Positions 28,149 through 37,418 are shown, numbered from the stretch's first letter. The stretch: 64,000 bases of DNA from Pseudomonas asiatica (GCF_009932335.1 NZ_BLJF01000002.1:620001-684000), one strand, 5' to 3'. The notes: generated by a model not told the origin, from the letters alone. Program-made: numbers and translations.

Positions 28149-29150
28149 ATGAGCAATTACCAACCACCACTGACGGTGACCCCCCGCATTCTGGCTCTGG
28201 TTGCCGAAATCAGCGAGCAAGTGGGATTGTTGACTGCCTACCGTGATGGCACGCTGACGCCACAGCTGCGCCGAGGCAACCGTATCCGCACCATCCAGGC
28301 GTCGCTCGCCATCGAGAACAACACCTTGAGCGTGGAGCAGGTAACCGCCTTGCTGGATGGCAAGCGGGTTCTGGGTTTGCCACGCGAAATCCAGGAAGTC
28401 CGTAACGCGTTCGCGACCTACGATGCGATGCCTGGTTGGCGCGCTGAGTCCCAGGACGATCTGCTCACTGCGCACGGCATGCTGATGCATGGGCTTATAG
28501 ATGACGCTGGCCGCTACCGGCGTGGAGGGGTGGGCATCTATCGCGGCACTCGCCTTCTGCATATGGCGCCACCGGCCAGCCGGGTGGCGATGCTGGTGCA
28601 GGATTTGTTGCACTGGCTCGCGAACAACGATTGGCATCCGCTGATTACCAGTTGTGTATTCCACTACGAGTTTGAATTCATCCACCCATTTGCTGACGGT
28701 AATGGGCGGATGGGACGGTTATGGCAGACCCTTCTCCTCAGCCAGTGGCGGCCGGTGTTGGCGTACCTGCCGGTGGAAACCGTTATTCGTGAGCAGCAGG
28801 ACGCTTACTACGCTGCCCTGGCCGCCGCCGACCAAGCTGCTGAAGCAACCCCATTTGTCGAATTCATGCTCGAAGCCTTGTTGCGGGCGCTTATCGAAGC
28901 AGAAGACAGTGACCAAGTAACCGACCAAGTAACCGACCAAGTAACCGACCAAGTAGCGAGTCTCTTGAATGTGCTGCCTGCAGGCGTTGCTTTGAAGAGC
29001 AGCGAATTGATGCACCAGCTGGGCCTCTCGCACCGTGCCACATTCCGCAAGAGTTACCTGCACCCGGCACTCGCTGCCGGGTTGATCGAAATGACCGATC
29101 CCGAATCACCACGGAGCCCCAAACAGCAGTATCGGCGGGTTGCAAGGTAG
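28149..29150 (+). CDS. Fic family protein (AMPylase-type) with C-terminal winged helix
   Basis: 333 residues. The Fic core motif HPFADGNGRMGR is at 179-190, with the catalytic His179. An N-terminal inhibitory motif SLAIEN (52-57, S-x-x-x-E-N) is present, so activity should be held in check intramolecularly. A linker of four DQVT-type repeats (255-270) joins to a winged-helix-like end (LKSSELMHQLGLSHRATFRKSYLHPALAAGLIEMT). It would transfer AMP or another nucleotide to a protein. The target is unknown, and no antitoxin partner is adjacent. Confidence 0.9.
   Translation: MSNYQPPLTVTPRILALVAEISEQVGLLTAYRDGTLTPQLRRGNRIRTIQASLAIENNTLSVEQVTALLDGKRVLGLPREIQEVRNAFATYDAMPGWRAESQDDLLTAHGMLMHGLIDDAGRYRRGGVGIYRGTRLLHMAPPASRVAMLVQDLLHWLANNDWHPLITSCVFHYEFEFIHPFADGNGRMGRLWQTLLLSQWRPVLAYLPVETVIREQQDAYYAALAAADQAAEATPFVEFMLEALLRALIEAEDSDQVTDQVTDQVTDQVASLLNVLPAGVALKSSELMHQLGLSHRATFRKSYLHPALAAGLIEMTDPESPRSPKQQYRRVAR
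28911..28958 (+). repeat. Four-copy 12-base tandem repeat inside the fic gene
   Basis: Three exact GACCAAGTAACC units and a fourth GACCAAGTAGCG. Each unit encodes DQVT/DQVA, so copy-number change by slippage would alter linker length without breaking the frame. Confidence 0.95.
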
Positions 29151-29167
29151 GTTTCGCGCCGCGCATC

Positions 29168-29318
29168 CTGTGGGAGCGGGCGTGCCCGTTCTCATAAGGC
29201 TGCACATAACTCATTGAATTAGCAGGGACCCTGTGGGAGCGGCTTTAGCCGCGAACACCGGCGCAGCCGGTGCCAGGCACCGCGTTGGATTCTTCGCGGC
29301 TAAAGCCGCTCCCACAGT
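29168..29318. repeat. REP cluster upstream of the CorA-like gene
   Basis: A partial REP (TGTGGGAGCGGGCGTGCCCG) followed by a long inverted pair based on GGGAGCGGCTTTAGCCGCGAA, with an internal CACCGGCGCAGCCGGTG hairpin. It fills most of the 306-base gap 29151-29456; no gene is seen there. Confidence 0.88.
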
Positions 29319-29456
29319 GTATGCGGACCGCTTGCGAATTCGGCTCTCTACGCGTCAGCGCAGCCCAAAGGGCTTTCAGTTATCCAGCTGTCATCTGACT
29401 GCAACGAATATTCAGCAACCTTTCTGCCATCTCCCCGTGCCTCATTGCGAGTTCGA

Positions 29457-30476
29457 ATGGGCCATCCCGCGCTGCATCTGCCACAGGACCACGACCTGTT
29501 CGGCCTGCTCTACGCCTTCGCCTTCCGCCCTGGCCAGCCGGGGCGCGAAATCGATTCGGCGCAGTTGTTACGCACGCTCGGCCAGCCGCTGGAACCTGGC
29601 GAGTTTCTGTGGGTGCACCTGAACCTGGCCCACGCTGCCTGCGAACGCTGGCTGCGCACCCACCTGCAGTTGCCCGAAGCCTTCTTCGAAACCCTGCGCG
29701 AAGGTTCGCGCTCGACCCGTATCGAACACGACGACTCGGCGCTGCTGGCAGTGGTCAACGATGTGGTGTTCAACTTCGGCCTGGTGTCCTCGGACATCTC
29801 CACGCTGTGGGCCTGCGCCAGCAGCCAGTTGCTGGTGAGCGCGCGGTTGCAGCCGTTGCATTCGGTGGACAAGCTGCGCTCGTCGGTCAAGCATGGCGAG
29901 CGCTTTCATTCATCCATCGAGTTGCTGGTCCATCTGTTGCGCGACCAGGGCGATGTGCTGACCCAGATCGTGCGTGAAACCACCACCAGCGTCGACCGCA
30001 TCGAAGACCAGTTGCTGTCCCAGCGCCTGAGCGACAACCGCGCCGAACTGGGCAGCATGCGCCGGGTGCTGGTGCGCCTGCAGCGCCTGCTGGCGCTGGA
30101 GCCGGGGGCACTGCTGCGCCTGCTCAACCGGCCGCCCGACTGGCTGCAGGAACAGGACATACGCCAGCTGCGGGCGGCCACAGAAGAGTTCACCCTGGTG
30201 ATCAGCGACCTCACCGCCCTCGGTGAGCGGATCAAGCTGCTGCAGGAAGAAATCGCCGCCAAGCTCAACGAACAGACCAACCGCACCCTGTTCACCCTGA
30301 CCGTGGTGACCGTGCTGGCGCTGCCCATCAACATCATCGCCGGTTTCTTCGGCATGAACGTCGGGGGTGTGCCGCTGGCGGAAAACCCCCATGGTTTCTG
30401 GGTGCTGGTGGCCCTGGTGGCGACCTTCACCGTGCTGGTGGGGCGCTGGGCGTTTCGCAAGCGGCGCGAGTACTGA
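29457..30476 (+). CDS. zntB: CorA/ZntB family divalent cation transporter
   Basis: 339 residues from MGHPALHLPQDH (a TTG four codons earlier is also in frame). The long N-terminal cytoplasmic domain (FLWVHLNLAHAACERWLRTHL) is followed by a coiled stalk and two C-terminal helices. The first helix ends in GMN (IIAGFFGMNVGGVPL), the CorA-superfamily selectivity motif. The pattern is closer to ZntB (zinc export or uptake) than to CorA magnesium channels. The precise ion is an inference. Confidence 0.87.
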   Translation: MGHPALHLPQDHDLFGLLYAFAFRPGQPGREIDSAQLLRTLGQPLEPGEFLWVHLNLAHAACERWLRTHLQLPEAFFETLREGSRSTRIEHDDSALLAVVNDVVFNFGLVSSDISTLWACASSQLLVSARLQPLHSVDKLRSSVKHGERFHSSIELLVHLLRDQGDVLTQIVRETTTSVDRIEDQLLSQRLSDNRAELGSMRRVLVRLQRLLALEPGALLRLLNRPPDWLQEQDIRQLRAATEEFTLVISDLTALGERIKLLQEEIAAKLNEQTNRTLFTLTVVTVLALPINIIAGFFGMNVGGVPLAENPHGFWVLVALVATFTVLVGRWAFRKRREY

Positions 30477-30491
30477 AGCGACGATCGTCGG

Positions 30492-31346
30492 TCAGTTCGC
30501 CTCCCGCACTGCACTGAGGAACGCCCGGGTCCGCTCCTGTTGCGGGTTTTCGTAGATCTGCGCCGGCGTCCCCTGTTCGTGGATCTGCCCCTTGTAGAAG
30601 AAGCACACCCGATCCGCGAACTCCCTGGCAAAGCCCATCTGATGCGTCACCATCAGCATGGTCAGGTTGTGCTCGCTGCCCAACCGGCGGATCACGTTCA
30701 GCACCTCGCCACACAGTTCCGGGTCCAGTGCCGAGGTCACTTCGTCGAACAGCATCACCTTGGGCCGCATCGCCAGCGCCCGGGCAATCGCCACGCGTTG
30801 TTGCTGGCCACCGGACAACTGCGACGGGTAATGCTCGAACTTGTTGCCCAGGCCAACCATCTCCAGCAGCTCGGCAGCCCGTTCGCGCGCCTCGGCCGGC
30901 TTCACGCCCAACACCTGGACCGGGGCTTCGATCACGTTCTGCAAGGCACTCATGTGCGGGAACAGGTTGAAGCTCTGGAACACCATGCCGATCTTCGCCC
31001 GCACTTTGCGTACATGGCGCTCGTTGGCGATGAGCTGCGCGCCGTTGCGCCCGGGCATGTGGGTGAGCGATTCGCCATCGACTTCGATCATGCCCTGGTC
31101 GATGCCCTCAAGCGTCATCAGTACCCGCAGCAACGTCGACTTGCCCGAGCCGCTGGGGCCGATGATCGCCACCTTTTCGCCGGGGGCGACATCGAGGTTG
31201 AGGCCGTCGAGCACGGTGAAGCTGCCGTAGCGTTTGGTCACGTCCTTGAAGCTGACGATCGGTTGGGCAATGGCCGGTGTGGGCATGTGGGTGTCCAGCG
31301 GCTGGGTGGCGGTGGCAGTGGCGAAGTGGGTCACAGGGGCGATCAT
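30492..31346 (-). CDS. ehuA: Ectoine/hydroxyectoine ABC transporter ATP-binding protein
   Basis: 284 residues. ATPase of the polar amino-acid ABC family: Walker A GPSGSGKST (63-71), signature LSGGQQQR, Walker B VMLFDEVTSAL, H-loop VTHQMGF. It powers the EhuCD permease. The assignment to ectoine comes from the neighbouring ehuB and the divergent ectoine-degradation genes. ATG at 31346 overlaps the ehuD stop (TGATG). It is the last gene of the leftward ehuBCDA operon. Confidence 0.9.
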   Translation of the reverse strand: MIAPVTHFATATATQPLDTHMPTPAIAQPIVSFKDVTKRYGSFTVLDGLNLDVAPGEKVAIIGPSGSGKSTLLRVLMTLEGIDQGMIEVDGESLTHMPGRNGAQLIANERHVRKVRAKIGMVFQSFNLFPHMSALQNVIEAPVQVLGVKPAEARERAAELLEMVGLGNKFEHYPSQLSGGQQQRVAIARALAMRPKVMLFDEVTSALDPELCGEVLNVIRRLGSEHNLTMLMVTHQMGFAREFADRVCFFYKGQIHEQGTPAQIYENPQQERTRAFLSAVREAN

Positions 31347-32002
31347 CAGCGGAGCTCCAGGCGCACTTCAAGGCGCCGAACGAGGTAGGCCAGAGCGACG
31401 CTCAGGGCCAGGAAGAACAGACCGACCAGGGTGATCGGCTCGAGGTAGCGGAAGCTTTCGGAGCCGACGTTCTTGGCCTGCTGCATGATTTCCACCACGG
31501 TGATGGCCGACAGCACCGGGGTGTCCTTGAGCATGGCGATCAGGTAGTTGCCCAACGGCGGCAGGATCGGCCGAATCGCCTGGGGCAGGATGACTGCCCG
31601 GTAGGCGGTCCACGGCGCGAAGTTGAGGGCGACCACCGCTTCCCACTGGCTGCGCGCTACCGAGTCGAGGCCGCCGCGGTAAACCTCGGCCAGGTAACAG
31701 GCGTAGTGCACGCCGATACCGATGATGCCGGCCTGCATGGCCGTCATGTTGACCCCGTAGTTGGGCAGCACGTAGTAGAGGAAATACACCTGGATCAGCA
31801 GCGGCGTACTGCGGATGAACTCGATCAGCAATGCCACCGGCCACGACAGCCAGGCCTGGCGGCTGCGTCGGGCGATGGCCAGGAACAGGCCCAGCACCAC
31901 TGCGATCAGGAAGCCAACCAAGGTGATGCCCAGGGTTTTCAGCGACGCCTGCAGCAAGTCGGGCAGGATTTGCGCGACGTAGTTCCAGTCCCAGAAATTC
32001 AT
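31346..32002 (-). CDS. ehuD: Ectoine/hydroxyectoine ABC transporter permease
   Basis: 218 residues, about five membrane helices. The permease EAA-type loop appears as SQWEAVVALNFAPWTAYRAVILPQAIRPILPPLGNYLIAMLKDTPV. It forms the inner-membrane channel with EhuC. Overlaps both ehuC (4 bases) and ehuA. Confidence 0.9.
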   Translation of the reverse strand: MNFWDWNYVAQILPDLLQASLKTLGITLVGFLIAVVLGLFLAIARRSRQAWLSWPVALLIEFIRSTPLLIQVYFLYYVLPNYGVNMTAMQAGIIGIGVHYACYLAEVYRGGLDSVARSQWEAVVALNFAPWTAYRAVILPQAIRPILPPLGNYLIAMLKDTPVLSAITVVEIMQQAKNVGSESFRYLEPITLVGLFFLALSVALAYLVRRLEVRLELR

Positions 32003-32658
32003 GACAGGCTCCCCCGCAGGCGACCGCGGCTCAGGCGCCGTTCGACCCGACGCATGAGGAAGTTGATGACCTGCGCCAGGACGAAGTAGAGCAGCAGGGT
32101 GAGGCTGAAGATTTCCAGGGTCTGGAAGGTCGCCTGGTCCAGTTGACGGGCGCGGAAGCTAAGGTCCGACAGGGTGATCAGCGACACCAGCGAGGTGTTC
32201 TTCAGCAGTTCGATCAGCAGGTTGGTGCCAGGTGCGATGGCCGCCAGCAATGCCTGCGGCAGGATGATCCGCCGGAAGCGGGTGGTGGCGGGCATGTTCA
32301 GCGCGGTGCAGGCTTCGTACTGCCCCTTGGCCACCGAGCTGATCGCCCCGCGCATCACTTCGGCACCGTAGGCACCGATATGCAGCCCGAGGCCGACGAT
32401 GGCCACGGTGTAGGCGCTGAGTTCGAGGTTGAACGGTGGCAGCGGCAATACGAAGAACAGCCAGAACAACTGCACCAGCAACGAGGTGCCGCGGAACAGC
32501 TCGATGTAGGCCACGCACAACCAGCTCAATGGCCGCCATGACGAACGCCGGCCAAGGGCGGCGAGGATCGCGGCGACGATGGCCAGCAGCGAGCCGAAGA
32601 AGGTGACCTGGATGGTGATCCAGGCGCCTTGCAGTAACAACGGTATCAATTCACCCAT
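31999..32658 (-). CDS. ehuC: Ectoine/hydroxyectoine ABC transporter permease
   Basis: 219 residues, polar amino-acid ABC permease with the loop KGQYEACTALNMPATTRFRRIILPQALLAAIAPGTNLLIELLKNTSL. It pairs with EhuD in the membrane. It lies 62 bases after ehuB. Confidence 0.9.
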   Translation of the reverse strand: MGELIPLLLQGAWITIQVTFFGSLLAIVAAILAALGRRSSWRPLSWLCVAYIELFRGTSLLVQLFWLFFVLPLPPFNLELSAYTVAIVGLGLHIGAYGAEVMRGAISSVAKGQYEACTALNMPATTRFRRIILPQALLAAIAPGTNLLIELLKNTSLVSLITLSDLSFRARQLDQATFQTLEIFSLTLLLYFVLAQVINFLMRRVERRLSRGRLRGSLS

Positions 32659-32720
32659 GGTTCGACCTGAATAATCGGATTACACAGGGAATGGCACGGC
32701 AAGCGCCATGCCACCTCGAT

Positions 32721-33575
32721 TCACTGCTGGGCACAGAGCTCGGCGGCGGTCTTGTCAGTCACGTTGCTGCGGTCGAAGCCGAACGGCGCGACGGTCTTCA
32801 GATGCTCCTCGCTGCCCAGCCACTTCTTCATCTCGGCGTTGACCGCGTCGCGCAGGGCTTTGTCCTCGGGGCGGAAGGCCAGGGCACCGTAGCCGGTGTG
32901 GGCCGGGTCATCGGTGAAGTCGCTGATCGCCTCGACCTTGTCGCCACCCTTTTTCGCCAGGCCCTTCATGGTCAGCTGGGTGCCCACGGCAGCATCGGCG
33001 CGGCCGGCGCGCACGGCCTGCAACTGGGCGGTGGTGTCCGGCACCTGAAGGATCTGCGCATCCGTGATGCCGGAGTCGCGGGCATAGGCGAGGTTGACCG
33101 TGCCGGCCATGATCGCCAGCTTCACGTCCGGGTTCCTGGCGATGTCGGCGTAGCTGTGCAGGTTCTTCGGATTGCCCTGTGCCACCAGCAGGGTGTCGGG
33201 CAGGGCGTACTGCGGGTCGGTGAAGATCACCTGCTTGCAGCGTGCCGGGGTGATGTACATGCCGGCGGCAATCACATCGAAGCGCCCGGCGCGCAAGCCC
33301 GGGATCAACGAACCCCACTCGGTGAGCACGCCATCGACCTGTTTGATGCCCATCTTCTCGAAGATGATCTTGGCGATTTCCGGTGACTCCCCGGTTACCC
33401 GGCCATCGGTCTCGGTGAAGGCGAACGGAGTTTCGTTGGCGTAGCCGATGCGGATGTGGCTGGTTTCCTTGATTTCGTCCAGGCTGGCGGCCTGGGCGCT
33501 GGCAAGCACACCGAAGGTGGCACAGGCCATCAGCAGGCGCTGGAAGGGGCGTGGAACGTTGAAAGGCTGGCTCAT
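32721..33575 (-). CDS. ehuB: Ectoine/hydroxyectoine-binding periplasmic protein
   Basis: 284 residues with a signal peptide (ending ASAQA, about residue 29). Solute-binding protein family 3: HIRIGYANETPFAF, GESPEIAKIIFEKMG, LIPGLRAGRFDVIAAGMYITPARC. Aromatic residues of the ligand pocket cannot be assigned without alignment. The ATG at 33575 has AGGAGCTTCATTG upstream; a TTG at 33578 also fits but is less likely. It is the first gene of ehuBCDA and divergent from enuR. Confidence 0.9.
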   Translation of the reverse strand: MSQPFNVPRPFQRLLMACATFGVLASAQAASLDEIKETSHIRIGYANETPFAFTETDGRVTGESPEIAKIIFEKMGIKQVDGVLTEWGSLIPGLRAGRFDVIAAGMYITPARCKQVIFTDPQYALPDTLLVAQGNPKNLHSYADIARNPDVKLAIMAGTVNLAYARDSGITDAQILQVPDTTAQLQAVRAGRADAAVGTQLTMKGLAKKGGDKVEAISDFTDDPAHTGYGALAFRPEDKALRDAVNAEMKKWLGSEEHLKTVAPFGFDRSNVTDKTAAELCAQQ

Positions 33576-33602
33576 CAATGAAGCTCCTGTTTGTTATAAA
33601 AA

Positions 33603-33615
33603 CCGTCGTCGACGG
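33603..33615. promoter_or_regulatory. Palindrome upstream of ehuB
   Basis: CCGTCG-T-CGACGG is a perfect 6+1+6 palindrome 28 bases before the ehuB start in the ehuB/enuR gap. Its position fits an operator, but MocR regulators more often use direct repeats, so this is tentative. Confidence 0.35.
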
Positions 33616-33735
33616 CTCTGTGTTAGGAGGCAGTGGAGCAAAACAGCGAAAGCAGGTCGGTCTTTTGTTCGAAGCTGCCGGGCAGCGGGAGTTCGACCTT
33701 GGGCCGAGCATACAAAAGCTGAAACGGCCATTGCA

Positions 33736-33750
33736 TTGCACTAGGACAAT
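33736..33750 (+). promoter_or_regulatory. Shared motif upstream of enuR (copy 1)
   Basis: TTGCACTAGGACAAT matches TTGCCCTAGTACATT upstream of eutB at 12 of 15 positions. It lies 62 bases before the enuR start. Could be an EnuR site or part of related promoters. Confidence 0.4.
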
Positions 33751-33811
33751 TGCCCGAAGCACTTGTACGGGGGATGCTGTGGCCCTGGCCCTGGCAAGTG
33801 AAGCGAACATC

Positions 33812-35209
33812 ATGATGCACAGTTGGAAGGCAGCCCTGGACGCCGCCCGCATCGGCGAGTCCAAATACAAGATCCTGGTCCAGGCCGTCACCGGCGAGAT
33901 CGAGCGCGGCGTATTGGTACATGACCAGCGCCTGCCACCGCAGCGCCAGGTAGCCGATGCCCTGGGCATCAGCGTGCAGACCGTGACCAATGCCTACAAG
34001 GAACTGGAGCGGCAAGGCCTGGTGCGTTGCGAGATCGGCCGTGGCAGTTTCGTCAGCCGGCGCATGAGCGACCGTGTGTCGGATGACATCATCGACCTGC
34101 CCGAGCGTACCCTGGTCGACTTCTCCATCACCCGCATCCTGCACACCCAGGTGCATGAGCGCATCTGGCGCGACACCTGCGCCGAGCTGGCCGTGGAAGA
34201 GGAGCAGCCGTGGATCCATGCCTACCGGCCCATCGCCGGTTTCGAGAGCCACCGCGAGGCGGCGGTGCGCTGGCTTGCCGGCCTGGGCATGCAGGTCGAG
34301 CGTGACGATGTGCTGGTCACCAACGGCGCCGCCCACGCCATCTTCCTGGCCCTGGCCTCGCTGGCCGGGCCGGATGATGTGGTGCTGTGCGAGGGGTTGA
34401 CCGACCATGGCGTGATCGGCAATTCACAGGTGCTCGGTTTTACCCTCAAAGGCCTGGAGATGGACCGCGAGGGCATCAACCCGGAACATTTCGAGGACAT
34501 CTGCAGCAACGAGCGGGTGACCGCGCTGGTGTGCACACCCAACCTCAACAACCCGACCGTCAGCCTGATGCCCGACAGCCGCCGCCAGGAGATTGCCGAA
34601 ATTGCCCGGCGCTTTGGTGTGCATATCATCGAAGATGACGTTTACGGGCCGCTACTGGGTGGCAGCCATGCCAGGCCACTCAGTTCCTATGCGCCGGAGC
34701 TGTCGTTCTACTGCACCAGCATGACCAAGTCGGTGCTTACCGGCCTGCGCGTGGGCTACCTGGCCATGCCCAAGCGCCTGGCGCTGCGCACCGAGAGCAT
34801 CTTGCGGGTCAACAGCTGGATGGCCACGCCCTTGGTGGCGGAAATTGCATCGCGCTGGATCAACGATGGGCGCGCGGCGCAGCTGGTGGCGCTGCAGCGC
34901 ACCTTGCTGGGCGAGCGTCAGGCGTTGTTGCGTGAGTATCTGGGGGATTATGTGCGTGGTCAGCACGCCCATGCCCTAGGGGCGTGGCTGAACATTCCCG
35001 AGCGCTGGGAAGTGGACAGCCTGGTGCGTGCCTTGCGCCGCCGGCAGATTGCGGTGACGCCGCCGGAGCCGTTCCTGGTGCGCGGTACACCGCGGCCACG
35101 GGCCGTGCGCTTGTGCGTGGGCGCCGAGTGTTCCGAGGCAAAGCTGCGCCAGGCCTTTGGCGATATGCGGGAGTTGTTCGGGCAGTATCCGCAGATCCAC
35201 GAGCTTTGA
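33812..35209 (+). CDS. enuR: MocR-type regulator of ectoine utilisation
   Basis: 465 residues from MMHSWKAALDAARIGESKYK. The N-terminal GntR winged helix (about 17-82, LPPQRQVADALGISVQTVTNAYKELERQGL) is fused to an aminotransferase-like domain with the PLP lysine Lys306 in TSMTKS. In known EnuR proteins this Lys-PLP senses ectoine breakdown products and relieves repression of the uptake and catabolic genes. It is divergent from ehuB and precedes eutB. The frame is open 78 codons further upstream through the promoter region, which is rejected. Confidence 0.9.
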   Translation: MMHSWKAALDAARIGESKYKILVQAVTGEIERGVLVHDQRLPPQRQVADALGISVQTVTNAYKELERQGLVRCEIGRGSFVSRRMSDRVSDDIIDLPERTLVDFSITRILHTQVHERIWRDTCAELAVEEEQPWIHAYRPIAGFESHREAAVRWLAGLGMQVERDDVLVTNGAAHAIFLALASLAGPDDVVLCEGLTDHGVIGNSQVLGFTLKGLEMDREGINPEHFEDICSNERVTALVCTPNLNNPTVSLMPDSRRQEIAEIARRFGVHIIEDDVYGPLLGGSHARPLSSYAPELSFYCTSMTKSVLTGLRVGYLAMPKRLALRTESILRVNSWMATPLVAEIASRWINDGRAAQLVALQRTLLGERQALLREYLGDYVRGQHAHALGAWLNIPERWEVDSLVRALRRRQIAVTPPEPFLVRGTPRPRAVRLCVGAECSEAKLRQAFGDMRELFGQYPQIHEL

Positions 35210-35213
35210 GCGG

Positions 35214-35325
35214 CCTGTACCGGCCTCTTCGCGGGTAAACCCGCTCCCACAGGTTCCGTGCGAGGTTCAGGAAATGCGCGATTCCTGTGGGAGCGGGTTT
35301 ACCCGCGAAGAGGCCGGTACAGGCA
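35214..35325. repeat. REP pair between enuR and eutB
   Basis: Inverted REPs with identical outer ends (CCTGTACCGGCCTCTTCGCGG / CCGCGAAGAGGCCGGTACAGG). It separates enuR from the catabolic genes, suggesting eutB has its own promoter. Confidence 0.9.
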
Positions 35326-35345
35326 AAAACAAATTCCCCGGCAAA

Positions 35346-35360
35346 TTGCCCTAGTACATT
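35346..35360 (+). promoter_or_regulatory. Shared motif upstream of eutB (copy 2)
   Basis: TTGCCCTAGTACATT, 64 bases before eutB, similar in sequence and in distance to the copy before enuR at 33736. The equal spacing to the start codons supports a functional role. Confidence 0.4.
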
Positions 35361-35423
35361 CATCACGACAATTTTCGCCTCATACACTCCGCCCAACATC
35401 AGCTCACTTGTTGGGTCCCGGTC

Positions 35424-36395
35424 ATGTCAGCGCTCTCGCTTCACGATCTCTACCTCGCCCGCCAGCGTATCCACGGCCTGGTGCGCAGCACGCCGCTGGA
35501 ACTTTCCCCCAGCCTGTCACGGCACCTGGGCACGCCGGTCTACCTGAAGCTCGAGGCCCTGCAGACTACCGGCAGCTTCAAGCTGCGCGGCGCCAGCAAT
35601 GCCATCGCCGCACTTGGCGCTGACCAACGCACATGCGGCGTGGTTACCGCCTCCACCGGTAATCACGGCCGGGCGGTGGCCCACGCTGCTGCGCAACTGG
35701 GCGTGAAGGCAACCGTGTTTCTTTCGCAACTGGTGCCAGCCAACAAAGTCCAGGCCATCCGCGATCTGGGCGCCGAAGTGTGCATCGTCGGCCACTCCCA
35801 GGACGATGCCCAGCAGGCCGCGCAACAACATGCCGACCAACAGGGCGCAACCCTGATCCCACCTTTCGATCACCCTCAGGTCATCGCCGGCCAGGGCACG
35901 TTGGGCCTGGAAATCATCGAGCAGTTGCCCGAGGTGGAGCAGGTGCTGATTCCGCTCTCCGGTGGTGGCCTGTTCGCAGGTGTGGCGTTGGCCATGAAAA
36001 GCATCAAGCCGGCGATCACCACCCATGGCATCAGCATGCAGCGCGGCGCGGCGATGTACGCCAGCCTGCAGGCCGGCAGGCCGGTCGAGGTTGAGGAGCT
36101 GCCGACACTCGCTGACTCGCTCGGCGGCGGCATCGGCCTGGGCAACCAGCACACCCTGAACATGACCCAGCGTCTGCTCGACCAACTCCACCTGCTGCCG
36201 GAAGCGTCGATCGCCAATGGCATGCGCCACGCCTACCAGCACGAACGGTTGGTACTCGAAGGTGCCGGTGCAGTCGGCATCGCAGCGCTGCTCGACGGCT
36301 TGGTGACGGCCCGCGGCCCGGTGGTGGTGGTGGTCAGCGGGCGCAACGTCGACAGCGCACAACATCAGCGCGTCATCAATGGCGGCGACGCCTGA
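35424..36395 (+). CDS. eutB: Hydroxyectoine utilisation dehydratase EutB
   Basis: 323 residues, PLP-dependent threonine-dehydratase fold. The PLP lysine is Lys53 in TTGSFKLRGASNA, the phosphate-binding glycine loop is SGGGLFAG, and VTASTGNHGRAVAHAA is the substrate loop. It is proposed to act with EutC in converting 5-hydroxyectoine to ectoine. Its place between enuR and eutC supports this reading over plain threonine dehydratase. Confidence 0.88.
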   Translation: MSALSLHDLYLARQRIHGLVRSTPLELSPSLSRHLGTPVYLKLEALQTTGSFKLRGASNAIAALGADQRTCGVVTASTGNHGRAVAHAAAQLGVKATVFLSQLVPANKVQAIRDLGAEVCIVGHSQDDAQQAAQQHADQQGATLIPPFDHPQVIAGQGTLGLEIIEQLPEVEQVLIPLSGGGLFAGVALAMKSIKPAITTHGISMQRGAAMYASLQAGRPVEVEELPTLADSLGGGIGLGNQHTLNMTQRLLDQLHLLPEASIANGMRHAYQHERLVLEGAGAVGIAALLDGLVTARGPVVVVVSGRNVDSAQHQRVINGGDA

Positions 36396-36425
36396 AATTC
36401 ACGTTCCTTCACTGGAGGTATTCGA

Positions 36426-37418
36426 ATGCCGGCCATCACCTTGCTCAGCGAAGCCGACCTGCGTAGCTGCATTACCCTCGACCGCGACGCGATCAATGCC
36501 ATCGAGCAGGCCTTTGCCCTGCTTGCCACGGCCAATGTGGCGATGCCGCCGATCCTGCGCCTGGATGTGCCCGAGCACAACGGCGAGGTGGACGTGAAAA
36601 CCGCCTACCTGCCTGGTCTGGAGCGTTTCGCGATCAAGGTCAGCCCAGGCTTTTTCGACAACCCCAAGCTTGGCCTGCCCAGCCTCAACGGCATGATGAT
36701 GCTGCTGTCGGCCCGCACTGGCCTGCTCGATGCCTTGCTCCTCGACAATGGCTACCTCACCGCCGTGCGCACCGCTGCAGCCGGTGCGGTGGCTGCCCGC
36801 TGGCTGTCGCGGCAGGACAGCCGCAGCGTGGCCTTGATCGGCAGTGGCGAACAGGCACGCCTGCAGCTGCAGGCACTGCGCCTGGTGCGGCCGATCGAGA
36901 AGGTCAAGGTGTGGGGGCGCGATGCGCAGAGAACCGCAGCGTTATGTGATGACCTGGGGCGCGATGGGCAACTGCAGGTACAGGCCTGCGACAGTGTCGA
37001 CCAGGCCATGCAGGCGGTCGATATCGCCATCACCTGCACCCCCAGCCGCGAGCCGCTGATCCTGCCGCATCACCTGCAACCGGGGCTGCACATCACTGCC
37101 ATGGGCTCGGATGCCGAGCACAAGAACGAGATCGCGCCCACGGCCCTGGCCCGGCTCGACCGTTATGTGGCCGACCGCCTGAGCCAGACCCGCGTGCTGG
37201 GCGAACTGCACCACGCCTTGCGCACTGGCGCGGTCAGCGAACAGGCCGTCCATTCCGAGCTGGGCCAGATCATCGCCGGCCTGCACCCGGGCCGTGCGCA
37301 GGCCGAAGAGGTCACCCTGTGCGACCTGACAGGCACCGGGGCCCAGGACACCGCCATCGCCAACCTTGCCTTCGAACGCGCAATCGCCGCCCACAAAGGC
37401 CTGGCGTTTCACAGCTGA
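36426..37418 (+). CDS. eutC: Ectoine utilisation protein EutC (ornithine cyclodeaminase family)
   Basis: 330 residues, OCD/mu-crystallin family with an NAD-binding Rossmann fold (SVALIGSGEQARLQLQAL) and the family block VRTAAAGAVAARWLSRQ. It is thought to work with EutB on hydroxyectoine. RBS TGGAGGTATTCG. It is 30 bases after eutB and 36 before doeA, so it is in the same operon. Confidence 0.9.
   Translation: MPAITLLSEADLRSCITLDRDAINAIEQAFALLATANVAMPPILRLDVPEHNGEVDVKTAYLPGLERFAIKVSPGFFDNPKLGLPSLNGMMMLLSARTGLLDALLLDNGYLTAVRTAAAGAVAARWLSRQDSRSVALIGSGEQARLQLQALRLVRPIEKVKVWGRDAQRTAALCDDLGRDGQLQVQACDSVDQAMQAVDIAITCTPSREPLILPHHLQPGLHITAMGSDAEHKNEIAPTALARLDRYVADRLSQTRVLGELHHALRTGAVSEQAVHSELGQIIAGLHPGRAQAEEVTLCDLTGTGAQDTAIANLAFERAIAAHKGLAFHS

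Noticed and set aside
33578-33811. Extension of enuR to 33578
   Set aside because: It covers the whole ehuB/enuR control region; the GntR domain begins just after 33812.
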